In this document: positions 47,358 to 60,454 of the stretch, piece after piece
Position numbering within the stretch: position 1 is the first letter of the stretch
Layout of the letters: every line of letters starts with the position of its first letter
Origin: Acorus gramineus
Lineage: Eukaryota; Streptophyta; Magnoliopsida; Acorales; Acoraceae
DNA: 64,000 nucleotides
Reading direction: 5' to 3'
Assembly: GCA_030737835.1 (NCBI GenBank)
Contig: CM060856.1
Coordinates: forward strand, 12,366,777-12,430,776
The notes under the pieces: model-generated
What the model was told of the DNA's origin: nothing
Databases searched by the model: none
Seen by the model: the letters and a program-made list of their open reading frames with translations, nothing else
Made by a program: the position numbers and the translations under genes

Positions 47358-49351
47358 AAAAAAAAAAACACTGAAATGAAAAAACTAGAAAATCCCATGC
47401 TTTGTTGTGTTTGTGCACAATTTTGAAAGAAAAAGAGAGAGTGAGGTAATTTGGATCAAAGTAAAAGTAAAATATTTTTCTATTGATCAACTTTCATGAT
47501 GTTTATGCATCTTGTGAAAAAATATTATATCATTTTCTTTTGAATTTTCATTTTCGGGGAATGAATTTTTTTTTTTACTTTTACTAATAAGACAAAATAA
47601 AGAAAGAAAATGATCAAAACTTTTTTTCCTTTGTTTGATAATACACACTAAATTTTTGAATAATCAAAAATAAAATTATCGCTTTTCATTATTTTATCTC
47701 ATTTTCCATTTGACACACCCCCTGGAATCTAACCCCCCCCCCCCCCCCCCCCCCACAGAAAAAAAAAAAAAACCAACAAAAAAAACTCACTGACAGACAA
47801 CACAAAATAAAAAAATCTGAACAAAATAAACTAAAAAAATACATTAAAGTTTAAGGAGATAATAAATCAGTCATAAAAGAAAAGGAAAACCTCCCAAAAA
47901 GAACCGAGTCCCTCACCATAAAAAACACCTAAAAATCCGAAAAAATAAAATAAAAGATCCAAAATAAAAATAAAAAACTAAAAAAACCTCCATAAATTTT
48001 AAAATAATAACAAAACAAATATTAGGGTCGGTATTTGTTTTCGGCAGTTACGGTTAAACCAAAACCAGAGATTTAGTTCAGTTTTCATGCCGATTTGGTC
48101 CATATCATTTCTTAGATGGATTTATTTTATTAGAAATCATTATACACAGATTTCATCAAACTGTTTGATTTATGTAAAAAATTATTTTCTAGTGTTTGAT
48201 TTACATATGAAAATTGATCCTAAAAAAATTTGATAAAAATATATTTACTATTATATATATATGTTTGCAAAATTTATTTTTTTTACCTATATCACAATCA
48301 TAAAAAAAAAAGAGTAATATTTTTATAAATATTTAAAGAAAATTATAAATTTTAAAAAATTAAACAATTTTTAAAAAAATCATATGTAATAAAATCATGA
48401 TGGATGTTCCATCTTGTAGAGAGAATTAGCCTAAAAGAAGAGAGGAGGCGGTGAGAGAAAAAAAGAGACTGGGAGTTTTATTTTAGAATGGACGTATATA
48501 GTAATTTAATTAATTTTATAAATGATAAAAATAATCATTCAATATCTCAATCCTGATAGATTTTGATATAGGAACTATGATCTATAATTATCATTAATAT
48601 TATCATTAACTTAGACATTGAATTTTACACGCTCTTCTAGTAATTTCACTTGAAATTAAAATTCATCCTAAAATAACACGAACTAAACAGGACTTAGACT
48701 TGATTTTAAAGTTGAACGGATCTCATAGAATTGAAATCAAGGAATAACAATTCCCAAAAAAACTTTATTCCCCCAAACTTAGTGTAGTCTGAGTGGCGTG
48801 GCGTGCTCATTTACCCCCCAAATTTAACACCTTTCTCTTACCAAATCTTAATCAGATACTTAAAAAGCTACCAAAAGTCTTAAAAAACAATACAAAGGTT
48901 CCAATCCTAATAACACCAGTACAGATCATCACAAGCTGCCAAAGCGACAAGTTCAAGTGGGTATCACTCACATCCAAACTTGTCACACGGATGACCACTT
49001 TTATGCCAAGGCCTCAAATAGAAGCATAAATTCAAATTATAATAAAACAATATATATACAATGTAGAATCAAGAGGATCACAAGGCTGGGATAAAAAGGG
49101 TACTTATTTCCACTTTCCACAGGAACATTGAGATACAGAATGGAATAGACTTGTGACAATGATAAAAACCACAGCCTTGCAAAGCTGTGGTGCACCTGAA
49201 TTCTAATTTCCCCATTGTCCACAAAGCTGAAAAACACTTGTGATGGCAATTCGGCCAAAAAAAAATCAGCTTGAAGACAGTCTTGAAAGCATCTCTACAA
49301 ACAACAAAGTTGGGACTGATAAAAAAAAATATAACAATAATTGAATGTGCA
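47358..49351. other. AT-rich intergenic region
   Basis: No gene found. A 22 bp C-run lies at 47,733-47,754, followed by ~200 bp of AAAA/CC-rich low complexity. The part from about 49,030 is probably the 3' UTR of the MYB gene. Confidence 0.45.
47733..47754. repeat. (C)22 homopolymer followed by (A)n
   Basis: Uninterrupted C-run; length is likely polymorphic or uncertain by sequencing. Confidence 0.85.
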
Positions 49352-52048
49352 TTACAGGCACAGCCTTACTCTTTGACAGTCTCTACCCTCTTCGTTAGTC
49401 TCAGACTGCTCGGCATCCCTATCTGTTGTACATCGTTTGTATGGGACGAAGCCCTTGATGTTTCTTTCAGAGCTCGCTGACCTACTGGAGAAGGCAGAAT
49501 TCTTGCTGGGTATCAGCTGGAAGACGAGGTTTGGCTCATTCTCACTGTTAGATGCAGCTGTCTCCCTTTCCTCTTGAGTTTCATGATTCGAATCCACCTT
49601 TTGGGGATGAACCAAGGGAAATGGTAAACCTCCACAGAAACCCCACAAAGGGAAAGGAACCACAGATCCTGTTCTATTGTCATTCTCTTGCTGAACTTGC
49701 ATGCAATAGAGAAATGGGTGGACACCACATGACCATGGGTTCCATGCGCCTTCATTCTGGCCACCTGTTGGTGGTGGAATTTCAGCAATGCCCGACTCGG
49801 TGTCGTCTTTCGAGTGGCTGTCTAAAGCAACAAGGGGTTGCTTGCAATTTTGCTGGGCACTTTCAGTTACCGAAGGGGATGGCTTGTGAGAATCAGTGAC
49901 CACCACTGTTCGTCCGAAGAGCTTAAGAGTTGCTGGTGCTCTCTCGGTTAAGTAGCTATTGCCCTCAGAAGCCAAATCCAATTTCTGCAAGTTAAATAGA
50001 ACACTCAAATCAATATTGTGATATCATCAATTTTCATCATCAAATCATTCGCCACCAGTCAAGATGAAACATTCAAGAACCCAAAGCATTCAGTCGTTCA
50101 TTGACCACGAAAGAAAACATGGGGGAGAAGGTTTAATTCAACTGTTTCTAGTAAAAATATAGATAGATAGCCCCACTAACCCCTTCCCCGGTTAACTGAT
50201 CTATGTAGCAAATGAAACAAATCTAGAAGTCAGAATGTCTGGTTAATAAAGACATCCTGATCCACACAGCACTGGCTATGCGAATTCCCAACGGGTCATG
50301 TTGGCAAGTATAATATAGTGCTCTTGGAAAGAAAATCTGAAATGTCCTCTTTAAAAATATGTAAAGAGATTTGTTACAGTTTATTTCAAAGTAAAAGCTT
50401 CTAACTAGGTGCAAACTTTTGGATTAATCGTCAACTATTAAAGCAGAAAGTTTCTTAACCCAATAAAAATCACAAAAAGAAACTCTGGTTTCATGACTTT
50501 TGACATCCTACAACATGTCAGATGTGGCAGAAACAAGGATAAAGCATACGGACCAAAAATGATTTGTCCTGCAGGGCCGAGGATGTATTTGCTAATTCTG
50601 GAGATGCAGATCTGGTCATTTCTTCAATGGATGAAACCGAAGGAACAGATCCATTCTCAATCATGTTCAATCCACTGGTAGATGACACAGGTGATGAACA
50701 ACTGCTACCAGAATTCAGGACTGTGGATCCCATCGCATCTGACCCAAGTGCGGACAGAACCGATTTTGGAGACCCATTATCATGTCCACATGTAAACATA
50801 CGAGGTGATGGAGACCTCTCCAGTTGTACCAGAGATGAAGTTCCCTTGACAGGTAGGCTGCTTGATTTCCGTGGATATGGATGCATGGGTTTTCTCTTGG
50901 GACGAGGAGGGGGGATTTCAATTGGCTTCACGGACTCTGTACCGTCACCTGTGGACTCCTTGACAACCTACACAATTGAATCACAGGAAGAAAATGATAA
51001 GAAAAACGGATGACACAAGAAGAAGAGGAACCTAGCTCCGGGTTTACTCACTTAAAGGAAAGTAAGCTGTAAGACTACCCAAGCACATACCATGTAACAC
51101 AAGAGTTACTAAAATAAGAGAATTGGACCTTAGAGAAAAACTTTTGGGCGTGGCTCCGAATTTGAACTGCAGTCTTAGAGCCTATATGTTCTGTAAACAA
51201 ACTTTTCTATATTTAGCAAAGACGAAGGCGAACACGATGATACAGTTCATTGCAATAACAGGGAAAAAAAAAGAGAATACCTTCTATGCGACGCCAAGCT
51301 CGGCCGTACAGTTTCAAGGCCTCCAAGAACTTATCGTGTTCTTCTTCAGTCCACCTCTCACGTTGCTTCGTGATCGTGTAAGGCTTTCTCACCTATTCAT
51401 TCAAAAAAGGGCAAGGTAATTAATGTCAAACAACACTAAATCGACACAAATCATAAACACGCGAAAAATTGGAAAGGATCAAACCTTGGAAGCGTGTTCA
51501 TCTCCTGATGCAGGAAGCTCCTTCAATTGGGTGTCGTTGGGTAACGGCACGACAACATCAGAACACATACGACGGTTACCCAAACTAGAATTTTCATGCG
51601 TGCCACTGCTTGAATCCTGTTTCCCATGTAACACAACATCAAGAATTTCCCCAAATCCGCAAATTTTAAACATACCCCCCATAGAACTGTAAAGATTTAA
51701 GACAAATCACCAACTTCAGCACACCAAACCTACTATTATTTTTGCCTTCTCAAATCAAAAGCCCAATCTTATTTTGATATATATATCATCCAGTCCGATG
51801 TAATTAAGCAACCAATTTTCTTAGATGCGACTTACCAAAAAAAAAAATCCATAGATGCGCAATTTTCATTGAAATGTGTACAAACCGAAATTGACAACCT
51901 TTCAAAAGTAACTAAAAAGAAAAATTAAGAAAAAAAAAATGCCGTATCTACCTTAACCGCTCAAATATCAGACACAAAAAAACAACAGAGTACTAGAGAA
52001 AACATAGATCAAGATGTGTACCTGTGTAGCCATTGCTGCCGAAGCCAT
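49352..52048 (-). CDS. RVE: REVEILLE-type MYB transcription factor (clock family)
   Basis: Six coding exons on the minus strand: 52,048-52,022; 51,616-51,485; 51,392-51,281; 51,190-51,129; 50,967-50,554; 49,984-49,352. Phases agree and give about 459 residues. The single MYB repeat reads [57 protein letters not shown], with the SHAQKFF signature of CCA1/LHY/RVE proteins, which bind the evening element. After it comes the RVE-type [17 protein letters not shown] block, a Ser-rich middle, [16 protein letters not shown], and the C-terminal GFVPYKRC...QRVRLCL found in RVE1/2/7-like members rather than CCA1/LHY. GSK replaces the usual GTK. The exon 5 donor (TTTTTG|GTCCGT) is weak but is the only one that holds frame. 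The upstream region has an evening element and several G-boxes. Confidence 0.92.
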
Positions 52049-53327
52049 GAAAAATCGAACAAGTTACCGCTTTACGTGATTTCCTCCCTTAATCGACGAT
52101 CCGTATCATTTGCTCTACCAATCCAACCTCAATTTGACCCCAACAAACCAAAGAAGAACAAAAACAACTAAACTCCGTTCGATCGAAACTGCGACTAAAG
52201 GAAAGAACACAAGTACTTTCACTCCGATTCAGATTATTATATCTAATAATCTAATAAATATCCAGAACCCCAGATTGTCTTTCCAAACAAAGGAAAGAAG
52301 AGAGAGCGAGAGAGAGGAACCAAAACGAGAGGATGAGATTTAGAGAGAGAGATTTTTTTTTTTTTGTGGGTTGAATGTGGAGTTTTTTGGTTTGTGGAGC
52401 GCCCTTTGAGACTCCGAGGGAGAGAGAAAAGCAGGGGGCGACACGTCAGACGGATTTTTTTTTTCTCGCTTTGTCTCGAATTTTCGAGAGATCAAGCAAA
52501 CTTGTGGCCATCGCTTCACGAGAGCCCCCGCCACGTGTTTTTCCGTCTGTCTCTTCTGCTGTTTTTCTTTTATAAAAAAAAATTATTATTACGTTATTTC
52601 ATGCGCTTTCCGAAACCATGTCCAGAAAATACCAGTCGCACCGTACTTACCACACCGCTCTCACTCTCCTCCGCCTACACAGTTACGCGTGTGAATAGTG
52701 ATTTTAATGGTCTCCACTGTTAAAGCTATTTATGATTTCATTTTATATTTATGCCAAAGCCTATATATTCTGATTGCCCGACAAGCACGTTTAAGAAAAT
52801 AATGTTTGTGTTTAAATTTTAAACGTTTAATTAGATTATTATCATAACATATATTTTGTCCTTCATAATTACAAGATTGTATAGAAAAGATTCGTAATTA
52901 TGATAATCAAGATGATTATCGGTCTCCTGATATCTATCTAATGAGGGCGTTGGAATATATAGTGTTTCATCCGTCATGTTAAAATGTTAAACAATTTATA
53001 TGTCATAAAAAAAATATATTGTTATAAAATATTTAATTAATCAAATGTAACAAATCAGTATTGTTCATCATGATTCATAAAACACTATTGTTATTAAAGA
53101 CATCGTATCATATGTAATAATAATATATTTAAATAAATCTAATAATTTAATCGAGATCATTTATTTAACACCATTTTAACTTGCATAATAAAATAAGTAA
53201 CTTTAATAAGTATTTTTTTAATATAAATAAATATACATGTGGGTGAGAATAGCCTAATAGTCACCAGATCAGATATTAGTTTTTCAGTTTCTGGTGAAGC
53301 AATAATTTAGTGGTATCTGTGGACGTA

Positions 53328-53336
53328 AAAATATCT
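53328..53336 (+). promoter_or_regulatory. evening element (AAAATATCT)
   Basis: Exact match to the evening element bound by CCA1/LHY/RVE MYBs, about 1.28 kb upstream of the RVE start codon. A 9-mer can occur by chance. Confidence 0.5.
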
Positions 53337-53736
53337 GTGTCCGCGAATGAGGGGAGAGCGAACCCTGACCAAGAGCCCCGGATCAAAAAAAAAATTCAAA
53401 AAGGGGCGGTGACTTTGTTGCGCTTTAGTGGCCACGTCAGCGGGTCCCAGACTTATCTAGAACGCCACGTGTATTCCTGATAAAGAGAGAGAAACAGTTG
53501 GGTCTCGCTTTTTGTACAAATCGGCTATTAATCGAACTTCGACGCCCATCCACCACAAAAAAATATATAATAATAATAAAAAAAGCCCCATTAAAATATC
53601 CCCCACTCGCTTTTGCGCTTTCTCTCTCTCCACTGGATTTGATTATTGCGTGGAGTCCGCCGATGTTATTGGTGGGCCCCGTCATATCTGTGGCCCATCA
53701 ACCGTCTTATGGGTTATGGCTCACACCCGTCCGATT

Positions 53737-53779
53737 CACGATATTTATAGAATATCGCGATATTTTTGAAAATATCGTG
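53737..53779. promoter_or_regulatory. concentric 43 bp palindrome
   Basis: Outer arms CACGATATTT / AAATATCGTG (10 bp, perfect) share their centre with an inner perfect palindrome AATATCGCGATATT (53,751-53,764). Could form a hairpin or serve as a paired binding site. Confidence 0.5.
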
Positions 53780-54080
53780 TACCAGAGATGTGATAACACG
53801 TGGCAGTGACAGCAACTCGAAACCGAATGAGGACGAAAAAAAAGAGGAGGGGTGGAGGGGGGCGAGAAATATCTGCCACAAGTCGGGCGAATGGTCGAGA
53901 TCGTGCCACGCGTCAGTGTTTTTGGAATGTTGAGTGGGGAGCGACTGGCACGTGTGACTCCGTCAATGACCGCAAATGTGGCCGCTTTTCATTCGGAGCC
54001 GCACGCTTTAGCGTGTGGGTTGTAGGAAAAATATGTGGGCACGAAGGCGGACGTCACATGCATCGCACGTGATGAAATTG

Positions 54081-54761
54081 ACACGATAAAATTTCATCTG
54101 AAATATTAAATTCGGAGAATCTCTGGGTCCCAACGAATTATTTTCAGGTCGCTCAAAATATTTGGATTTATTTTTAAATCTTTAATATCCTCGTATCATT
54201 TTTAAGTCCCTGTGTCTATACATGGTTAAGTTTATCAAATTCTTTTTTATATTTATCATTTTTTTATCATCTATGTACATTATTAAATTATCTGTGTACA
54301 ATTAACAAATTTATGTACTTTGTTAAGCTATCTGAATATCATTATATTGTAATATAATAGAAATTTAATGTGTTTTTATAGCTGATTGTAATATATTCAT
54401 TATCAAGTCGGATGCGCGTGTGTGAAATGTCCAACTATCTGTGTGGATGGAGGAGATAGAGGGGGCATAAAGAAATGTTAAGGCAAATCTAAAATAAATA
54501 AAATATAATTTTCATTTGATTGAAGGCCAGTTAATCTAAGATCTTAAAAATAAATTTAGATGTTACGGGAACATAAACATTATTCTAAGAATTTCCCCCT
54601 AGAGATTTGAAATTAGTTTCCCCTTTAAATTTATAAAATAAATATAGTATATGCATCTCACCAGCGCCTCCCATGCATTTTCATTGTAAAGGGATGCACC
54701 CCTTATTTACTGGGCAACAAAATTTCAGTGGATTCATTTACATATTCTTTTTTTTTTTTTT
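54081..54761. other. AT-rich intergenic region
   Basis: No gene or clear repeat. Confidence 0.4.
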
Positions 54762-55988
54762 GGGTTTTTCAGTTTTAAGTATATGTAAATATGTATGGGG
54801 ATCGATTCCTTTTTTCTTCATATTTTTTTTAAATCTCTAAATTCAATTACTTGTTTGGTTTTTATTCTCTCCGTTAAACAGCCATCCATGCACCATTAAT
54901 TTGTTAAAGGTGATTTTATTTTTAAGTCTCTGTAAACTGTGTTATTTAATGATCAGTCCATCATTTCTTCATATTTCATCATAAGCCCCCAACTTCAAAC
55001 ATTTTTTTTTATGAGTCTCAAAATATCTATATGATTTCGTAATTATTTTAATATTTAAAACTTGTATAAAAAATATTTACTTAAATATATAATAATTCAG
55101 TGTTACTCAACACTGCACATGTCTACCCAATCTCATGTTGCATTCTTTTACAGACTTAGCTCTCTAATTAGGATTTATTTCATAAGCAAAAAGGGAATGA
55201 TTACACAAACCAATTTTGAAGATATTTTCATTATTGAATTTTAATTAAGATTATTTCTTGCTTGAAAATTGTGAAATATTAAATTAGCTATTCTGAGTGT
55301 GTTTAGAATTTTCAATTTAAAAACTTAGATACCATTAAAATATTTATATGCAATAAATAAAAAATTTATTTTACATGGTTCAAAACTTTTATTTATTTAG
55401 ACATGAATGATTTCAGGGGAATATAACATATTCATGTTATATATTTATTTATTTAACGTTTAAGTTACTATTATTTTAGTTCTTATTTAAGGAATTTAAA
55501 ATCTCATTGATGAAGGATCCAAGATTTTTTTTCACTATTATAGAATCTTGACTATTCAATTACACACCATAATTGATTTGAAGTATCAAATGATGGAAGT
55601 TAAAAATATGTTGAACCAGAAAATTAGTTTATAAATACTTATCTTTTTAGATATTTTACCAAATATTATGTATATAAATTTCAAATATAAAAAATACTTA
55701 CAAAATTATATAGACATTTTGTCCAGAGACTAATAATAAAAAAACATTTGAAGTTGAAGACTTAAAATGAAATATGATAAATGGAGGGACTAATAATTAA
55801 ATAACACAATTTATAGGGATTTAAAAATAAAATCTAATTTCACAAACTAATTGGGTATGGATGAACATTTGATGGAGGAATTTAAACTAAGTAAGCAGTT
55901 ACATTTGAGGATTTAAAAAGAAATATGTAGAAGGGAAGAATCGATTCTTAAATAGACATTTTTATAGAAATTAAAACTAAAAATGCCT
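54762..55988. mobile_element. long-TIR element related to 43,627-44,871
   Basis: The left arm (GGGTTTTTCAGTTTTAAGTA, GATCGATTCC, CATCCATGCACCATTAATTT, TGTGTTATTTAATGATCAGT) reappears inverted on the right (...ACTAATAATTAAATAACACA, AATTGGGTATGGATGAACAT, GAATCGATTCTTAAATAGAC). Arms ~250 bp, AT-rich core of ~700 bp without genes. More diverged than the 43.6 kb copy. Confidence 0.65.
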
Positions 55989-56111
55989 TTTTTTTCTTTT
56001 GTATTAATATTAGAGAGTTGGGCAATTCTCACATTTGAAATAATAAAAAAACGTGGGTAACTGCGTACCCTTTTTTTTTAAAAAAAAATGTGTACATATG
56101 AAATTCTTATG

Positions 56112-56157
56112 TACTTCCAATGGTTTAATATATGTACTTCCAATGGTTTAATATATT
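56112..56157. repeat. two tandem copies of a 23 bp unit
   Basis: GTACTTCCAATGGTTTAATA recurs with a 23 bp period just left of the foldback element. Confidence 0.75.
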
Positions 56158-56163
56158 TATTTA

Positions 56164-56671
56164 AAGGGAAAAATCCATATAACCCCCCTTGTAATCTTCA
56201 TTATATCCATATAACCCCCTGTAATCTCAATATATCCATATAACCCCCTGTAAACACACTATAAATACAAATAACCCCCCGCGGTTAAATATTTTTTAAC
56301 AGAATTGGAATATTTCGAATATATTGTGTTATCTAAACCATGGTTAACAAATATGTATTCTTTTAACTCCCAAAAAACGGTCAATACTTAAAAAAAACCC
56401 TCATATTTCTAATTTTACACTCTTTTAGAATTTTTTTTTTTTTTTGAAGTATTAGCTGCTTTTAGAGGGTTAAGAGATTACATATTTATTAACCATGGTT
56501 TAGATAACGCAATATGTCTGAAATATTTCAATTCTGTTAAAAAAAATTTAACCGCGGGAGGTTATTTGCATTTATGGTGTGTTTACAGGGGGTTATATGG
56601 ATATATTGAGATTACAGAGAGTTATATGGATATCAGGAAGATTATAGGAGGTTATATGGATTTTTCCCTTA
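56164..56671. mobile_element. 508 bp foldback element
   Basis: AAGGGAAAAATCCATATAAC on the left is matched inverted by GTTATATGGATTTTTCCCTT on the right. Arms ~230 bp containing repeated ATCCATATAACCCCC units, then CCGCGGTTAAAT, ATGGTTAACAAATATGTA and so on. ATTTA occurs on both sides of the element, too short to call a duplication. Confidence 0.78.
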
Positions 56672-59259
56672 TTTAAAACAGCACATCATCATATCCTTTA
56701 TCCACTAACTATGCGATACTTGTATCATGAGTATTGAGGAACATACTGTATAATGTTAAAGATAAAAAAAATAATATAATTTCATTAAAAATAGGGGTTT
56801 GAAATGAAACTAACCTATTTCCAAAAAAATAATAATCCAATCTAAAAAGGATCAATCCTAAAAGTGATATCACTTTTATCTAAATATGTTAAAGATTTTC
56901 TCTATCTTGTGATTGTACAGTTATCAAATTGATGAAATTTTTATTCATTGGATCATGACAGTTATTCTCACGTGTGAGTATATATTAAAGCATATTCAAA
57001 AGTCTTCCTACATGACTCATTCCCTAACATAGGGAGTTGAAAATGAAAAAAAAAAGATAAAAAAAACTTCTTATAAGGCTCCATACAATATTTTTTTCTA
57101 TAATGCTCTATACATGTATGGAGCATTGTAGGAAAAACTACAATATAGAATGATCACATTGCCCCTTCAACAGCCCTTTTTTCCAGTCAACTTTCTCTCT
57201 CCCCATTTTGATAATTATTTCTAATTTTGATAATATGAGTTTTAAACAAATTATTTATGATTTTTAATAATTTTTTATGTTTTCTAAATGATCTTTATTT
57301 CATGTCAATAATTAATAAATTATATAAAGTGATTTAGATTTTATAATTTATAGGTATGAATTGGGTTAAATGGGACATTTGGAATAAAAATAAAGTAAAA
57401 ATAAGAAGGCTTATAGAATAATAATAATAAAAAGACTCCCTTTATGTCATATAGAAAGTTTTTTTTTTCCACAATGTAAGAAAACATTGGATAGACATTT
57501 GGAGATGCTCTTAGTATCTCATATATTAAAAAAATACTTTTTGGTAAAATGTGAATCATATATTTTTTTTTCATGAAAAATAGGGACATGTGTAACAATT
57601 ATTATTTTTATATATATATGTTTATATATAACTAGAATTCTCACACATGGAAAGCCTTTTTGTACTGTTGTTGGGAAAAAGATAGCATGAGTAAGGAAAT
57701 AAAAATCGCTATCTTTTACATAATTCTAAATTATCTATATAAATTTACAATAAACTCTTTTACGAAAATAAATATTATTTTTGATAATTTTTTTTATAAA
57801 AACAATTAATTAATATTTTCTATCCACCCACGGACGTGTGATGGTACCTGGCTAGTAGATGTGCATATTGTGACTCACATGCATTAATTATCCCATGTGA
57901 AACCTGATGACACCTGTACTTAAGGTCCGCTTGAGCCTGTCAGACGTTCGCATGTGACCAAGTTCGTCTGAATTTGAATATGTACATTGATAATATACAT
58001 CTATGTGTATTAGATGCTTAAACACACTTTTATTATTTTGACTAAAGTGTACATGTAATACCATGCTCCATTTGGAGCCGTTTCTTCACAAGAAAGGGTA
58101 CCGTTTGGGCAGGTGGGGGCATCCGCGGTGGGTGAAAGGGGGAGGGGGCATTTCACGGAACCAGGGAACATGGAAAAAATGATAAAAATGGGAATACGAC
58201 AAGCTCTTTCAGTGTGTTCAGGGTAAATGGAAAAAATGTGTTTATTTGCGCGTGTGTTTATTTGCGTGTTCACTTTTGACGGCATCCTCTGACTCTATCA
58301 CTGGCTATATGCGCTCCCAAACAAAACATTAAGCAAAATCAAATGCAACACACATATGCGAAATGTTTTTTTCGTTATTTTGTTAATGAAATCATATAAA
58401 TAGATGAATGCGTTATCATCTTTATGGAAAATTGTACACTAAGCATATTTTATTATCAATAAAATACATTTCTTATGAAATATAAAATACATGTTGTAAT
58501 GAGTTGAATATATATATATATATTTTACGTTTTTCATGATTGAGTATGTTTGGGATAACATGGTATATGTCATATTAGGTGGTGGTTTTATATACTATAT
58601 TAGTGATATGAGGTTATAAAATGGATCAAGTGTATCAACAATTTTTAGTTATTAAGAATGTGTATAAAAAAACACTGTTTCATTCTCATAATCAATTTTG
58701 TTTTGCTTTAGAAAATTGTTTTTCAAACGCCTACTTTTTTTTTCAGTTTTTTATAAAGCAAAATTGAAATAAATTTTATAATTAAAAATTGAATCATACT
58801 TTTCAATCAATTATTTAAATATTTGAGTTTTTATTATAAATCTCAAATTTGTAAATCACATAAATATTCTGTTCTTCCGCATTTTTTCCCATCATTTTCT
58901 ACAAGTTCAGAGAATCTATTTATGAGAGGCATCATCGTCGCCTTGCATTTTTTTTCCTTTGTAAACACAAAATTTACTTTTACTTTCAAAAAGAAAAAAA
59001 TGACTTAGAACCATATTACAAGTCCTGAAATTTCATTTGAAGTGGAAACCTTGAATCCGGGTTGGCAAATGATACTAATATGTATATTGATTGTGTTATA
59101 GCTCATACACCTTCCCATATTTCAAGAGCTATAGAACAATTAATTGCATTGGTGCTTGTTTCCCATGAAAACCATAACCAACCACCCCATACAATCCATA
59201 AAATCAGTGAATATATATTATAACAATTAAACAAAACACAACCACCACCACCCTTTCAT
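56672..59259. other. AT-rich intergenic region
   Basis: About 2.6 kb with no recognisable gene. A GC-richer patch at about 58,060-58,320 begins with CCGTTTGGG and ends near CTCCCAAAC, possibly a small MITE. Confidence 0.4.
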
Positions 59260-60228
59260 CTAATGGCCATTAATAAACGAAGCCAAGCGTTTGAGCATGA
59301 TCTCGGAGTTCTCCCTATTCGGGTCGAATAAATGGAAGCAGTGCCCCTCATCCACCATATCCACCAACCCGGAAACCTCCCCTCCCCACCCACTCTTCGC
59401 CACCGCCTCGTAATACATCCTCCCCCGGTCCCTCAACGTGTCCTTCCCCGCCACGCAAACCAAAGCCCTCTCGCACCCGAGCCCAGCCAAACTCGGCGCA
59501 CCCGGCCCAATCGGGTTTATGAGCGGGTCATCCGAGCCCGCCGAATTCGGGTTAACGAAAGCCCAGACCCGATCCATCACGGTCTTCATCCTCGGATCCG
59601 CCAACTCGAACTCGGTGGAATCCGACCCCCAAAAATACGGGTGCACGAGCGCCAGGCCCGTGATCCTCACGGCACGGCCCAGGCCCGATTTCCCGGCCCG
59701 CATAGCCAGATTATGGGCTATGTTGGCGCCCGCGCTGTCTCCCGCCAGGAACACTTTTTCAAAATCGGCCCGGCCCGCGAGCCAGGGCTCCCCTCCGTCC
59801 TTCTGTGAAATGGCCCATTGGATGACAGCCCATGAATCTTCATAGGCCGTGGGGAGGAGGTGTTCGGGGGCCCGCCGATAGTCGACGGAGACGATGAGGG
59901 CGTGGGCGGCGGAGGAGAGGCGGTTGAGGTAGTTGTGGTAGATGGAGGAGGAGGTGGTGGAGAGACAGAAGCCGCCGCCGTGGACGTAGATTAGGAGAGG
60001 GAGCTTATGGGAGGGGTTGGAGATGTTGGGGAGGTAAAGGCGGGCCGAGATGTCGGAATTGGGGGAGAGGAGGACGTCTTTGGAGATGACGGCGGTGAGG
60101 GGGTCGAGGGAGGGGGGGACAGAGTCGTTGGCGAGGAGCCTCTCGATGGTGCCGTCGTCGTAGACGAGGAAGAAGGGGGAGAGATCGTCGATGACCGTCT
60201 TGGCTTTTTGGGAGGTGGTGGTCTCCAT
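59260..60228 (-). CDS. carboxylesterase (plant CXE family), copy 2
   Basis: An intronless frame of 322 residues, paralogous to copy 1. The oxyanion hole HGGGF is at 83-87, Ser165 in AGDSAGAN, Asp263 in AGKDTLRDRG and His296 in VDEGHCF. The canonical VDYRRAPEHLLP is retained here, unlike copy 1. LSPFFLVYDDGTIERLL forms the usual N-terminal lid region. It is a soluble hydrolase with an unidentified ester substrate. Both copies share WGSD, DPLINP/DPMINP, G-C-E-(R/K) and MLKRLASF/LLKRLASF blocks, so they arose by local duplication, later separated by about 16 kb that includes the MYB gene and several transposons. Very GC-rich; all opposite-strand open frames are shadows. Confidence 0.95.
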   Translation of the reverse strand: METTTSQKAKTVIDDLSPFFLVYDDGTIERLLANDSVPPSLDPLTAVISKDVLLSPNSDISARLYLPNISNPSHKLPLLIYVHGGGFCLSTTSSSIYHNYLNRLSSAAHALIVSVDYRRAPEHLLPTAYEDSWAVIQWAISQKDGGEPWLAGRADFEKVFLAGDSAGANIAHNLAMRAGKSGLGRAVRITGLALVHPYFWGSDSTEFELADPRMKTVMDRVWAFVNPNSAGSDDPLINPIGPGAPSLAGLGCERALVCVAGKDTLRDRGRMYYEAVAKSGWGGEVSGLVDMVDEGHCFHLFDPNRENSEIMLKRLASFINGH

Positions 60229-60454
60229 TTGCTTGAAAACGGTGGGGGGGAGGGAGAGGGGAGGGAGGGGGTGATCAAGGGTTTGGGGAGGCTAATTTTT
60301 GGTTTGGTTGGGCTTGTTTGTAGGAGAGTGGGGTGAAATGGGGGGTGAAGGACATAACTAACTAAAATAGTACGTGCCGCGTAATAATGTGGACCAACGG
60401 TTTTGGGGGTTGGACAATAATTATTTTTAGTTGTGTGAAATTTGTACTTTAATG

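Larger units (their letters stand above)
52049..54080 (-). promoter_or_regulatory. upstream region of the REVEILLE gene
   Basis: A GA-rich leader lies at ~52,290-52,350. CACGTG G-boxes are at 52,532, 53,466, 53,797, 53,949 and 54,066. One evening element AAAATATCT is at 53,328-53,336, and GGGCCC/GGCCCA motifs are near 53,680. An AT-rich stretch (52,740-53,250) splits it into proximal and distal blocks. The distal block could also belong to an unannotated neighbour, but no gene was found to its right. Confidence 0.5.
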
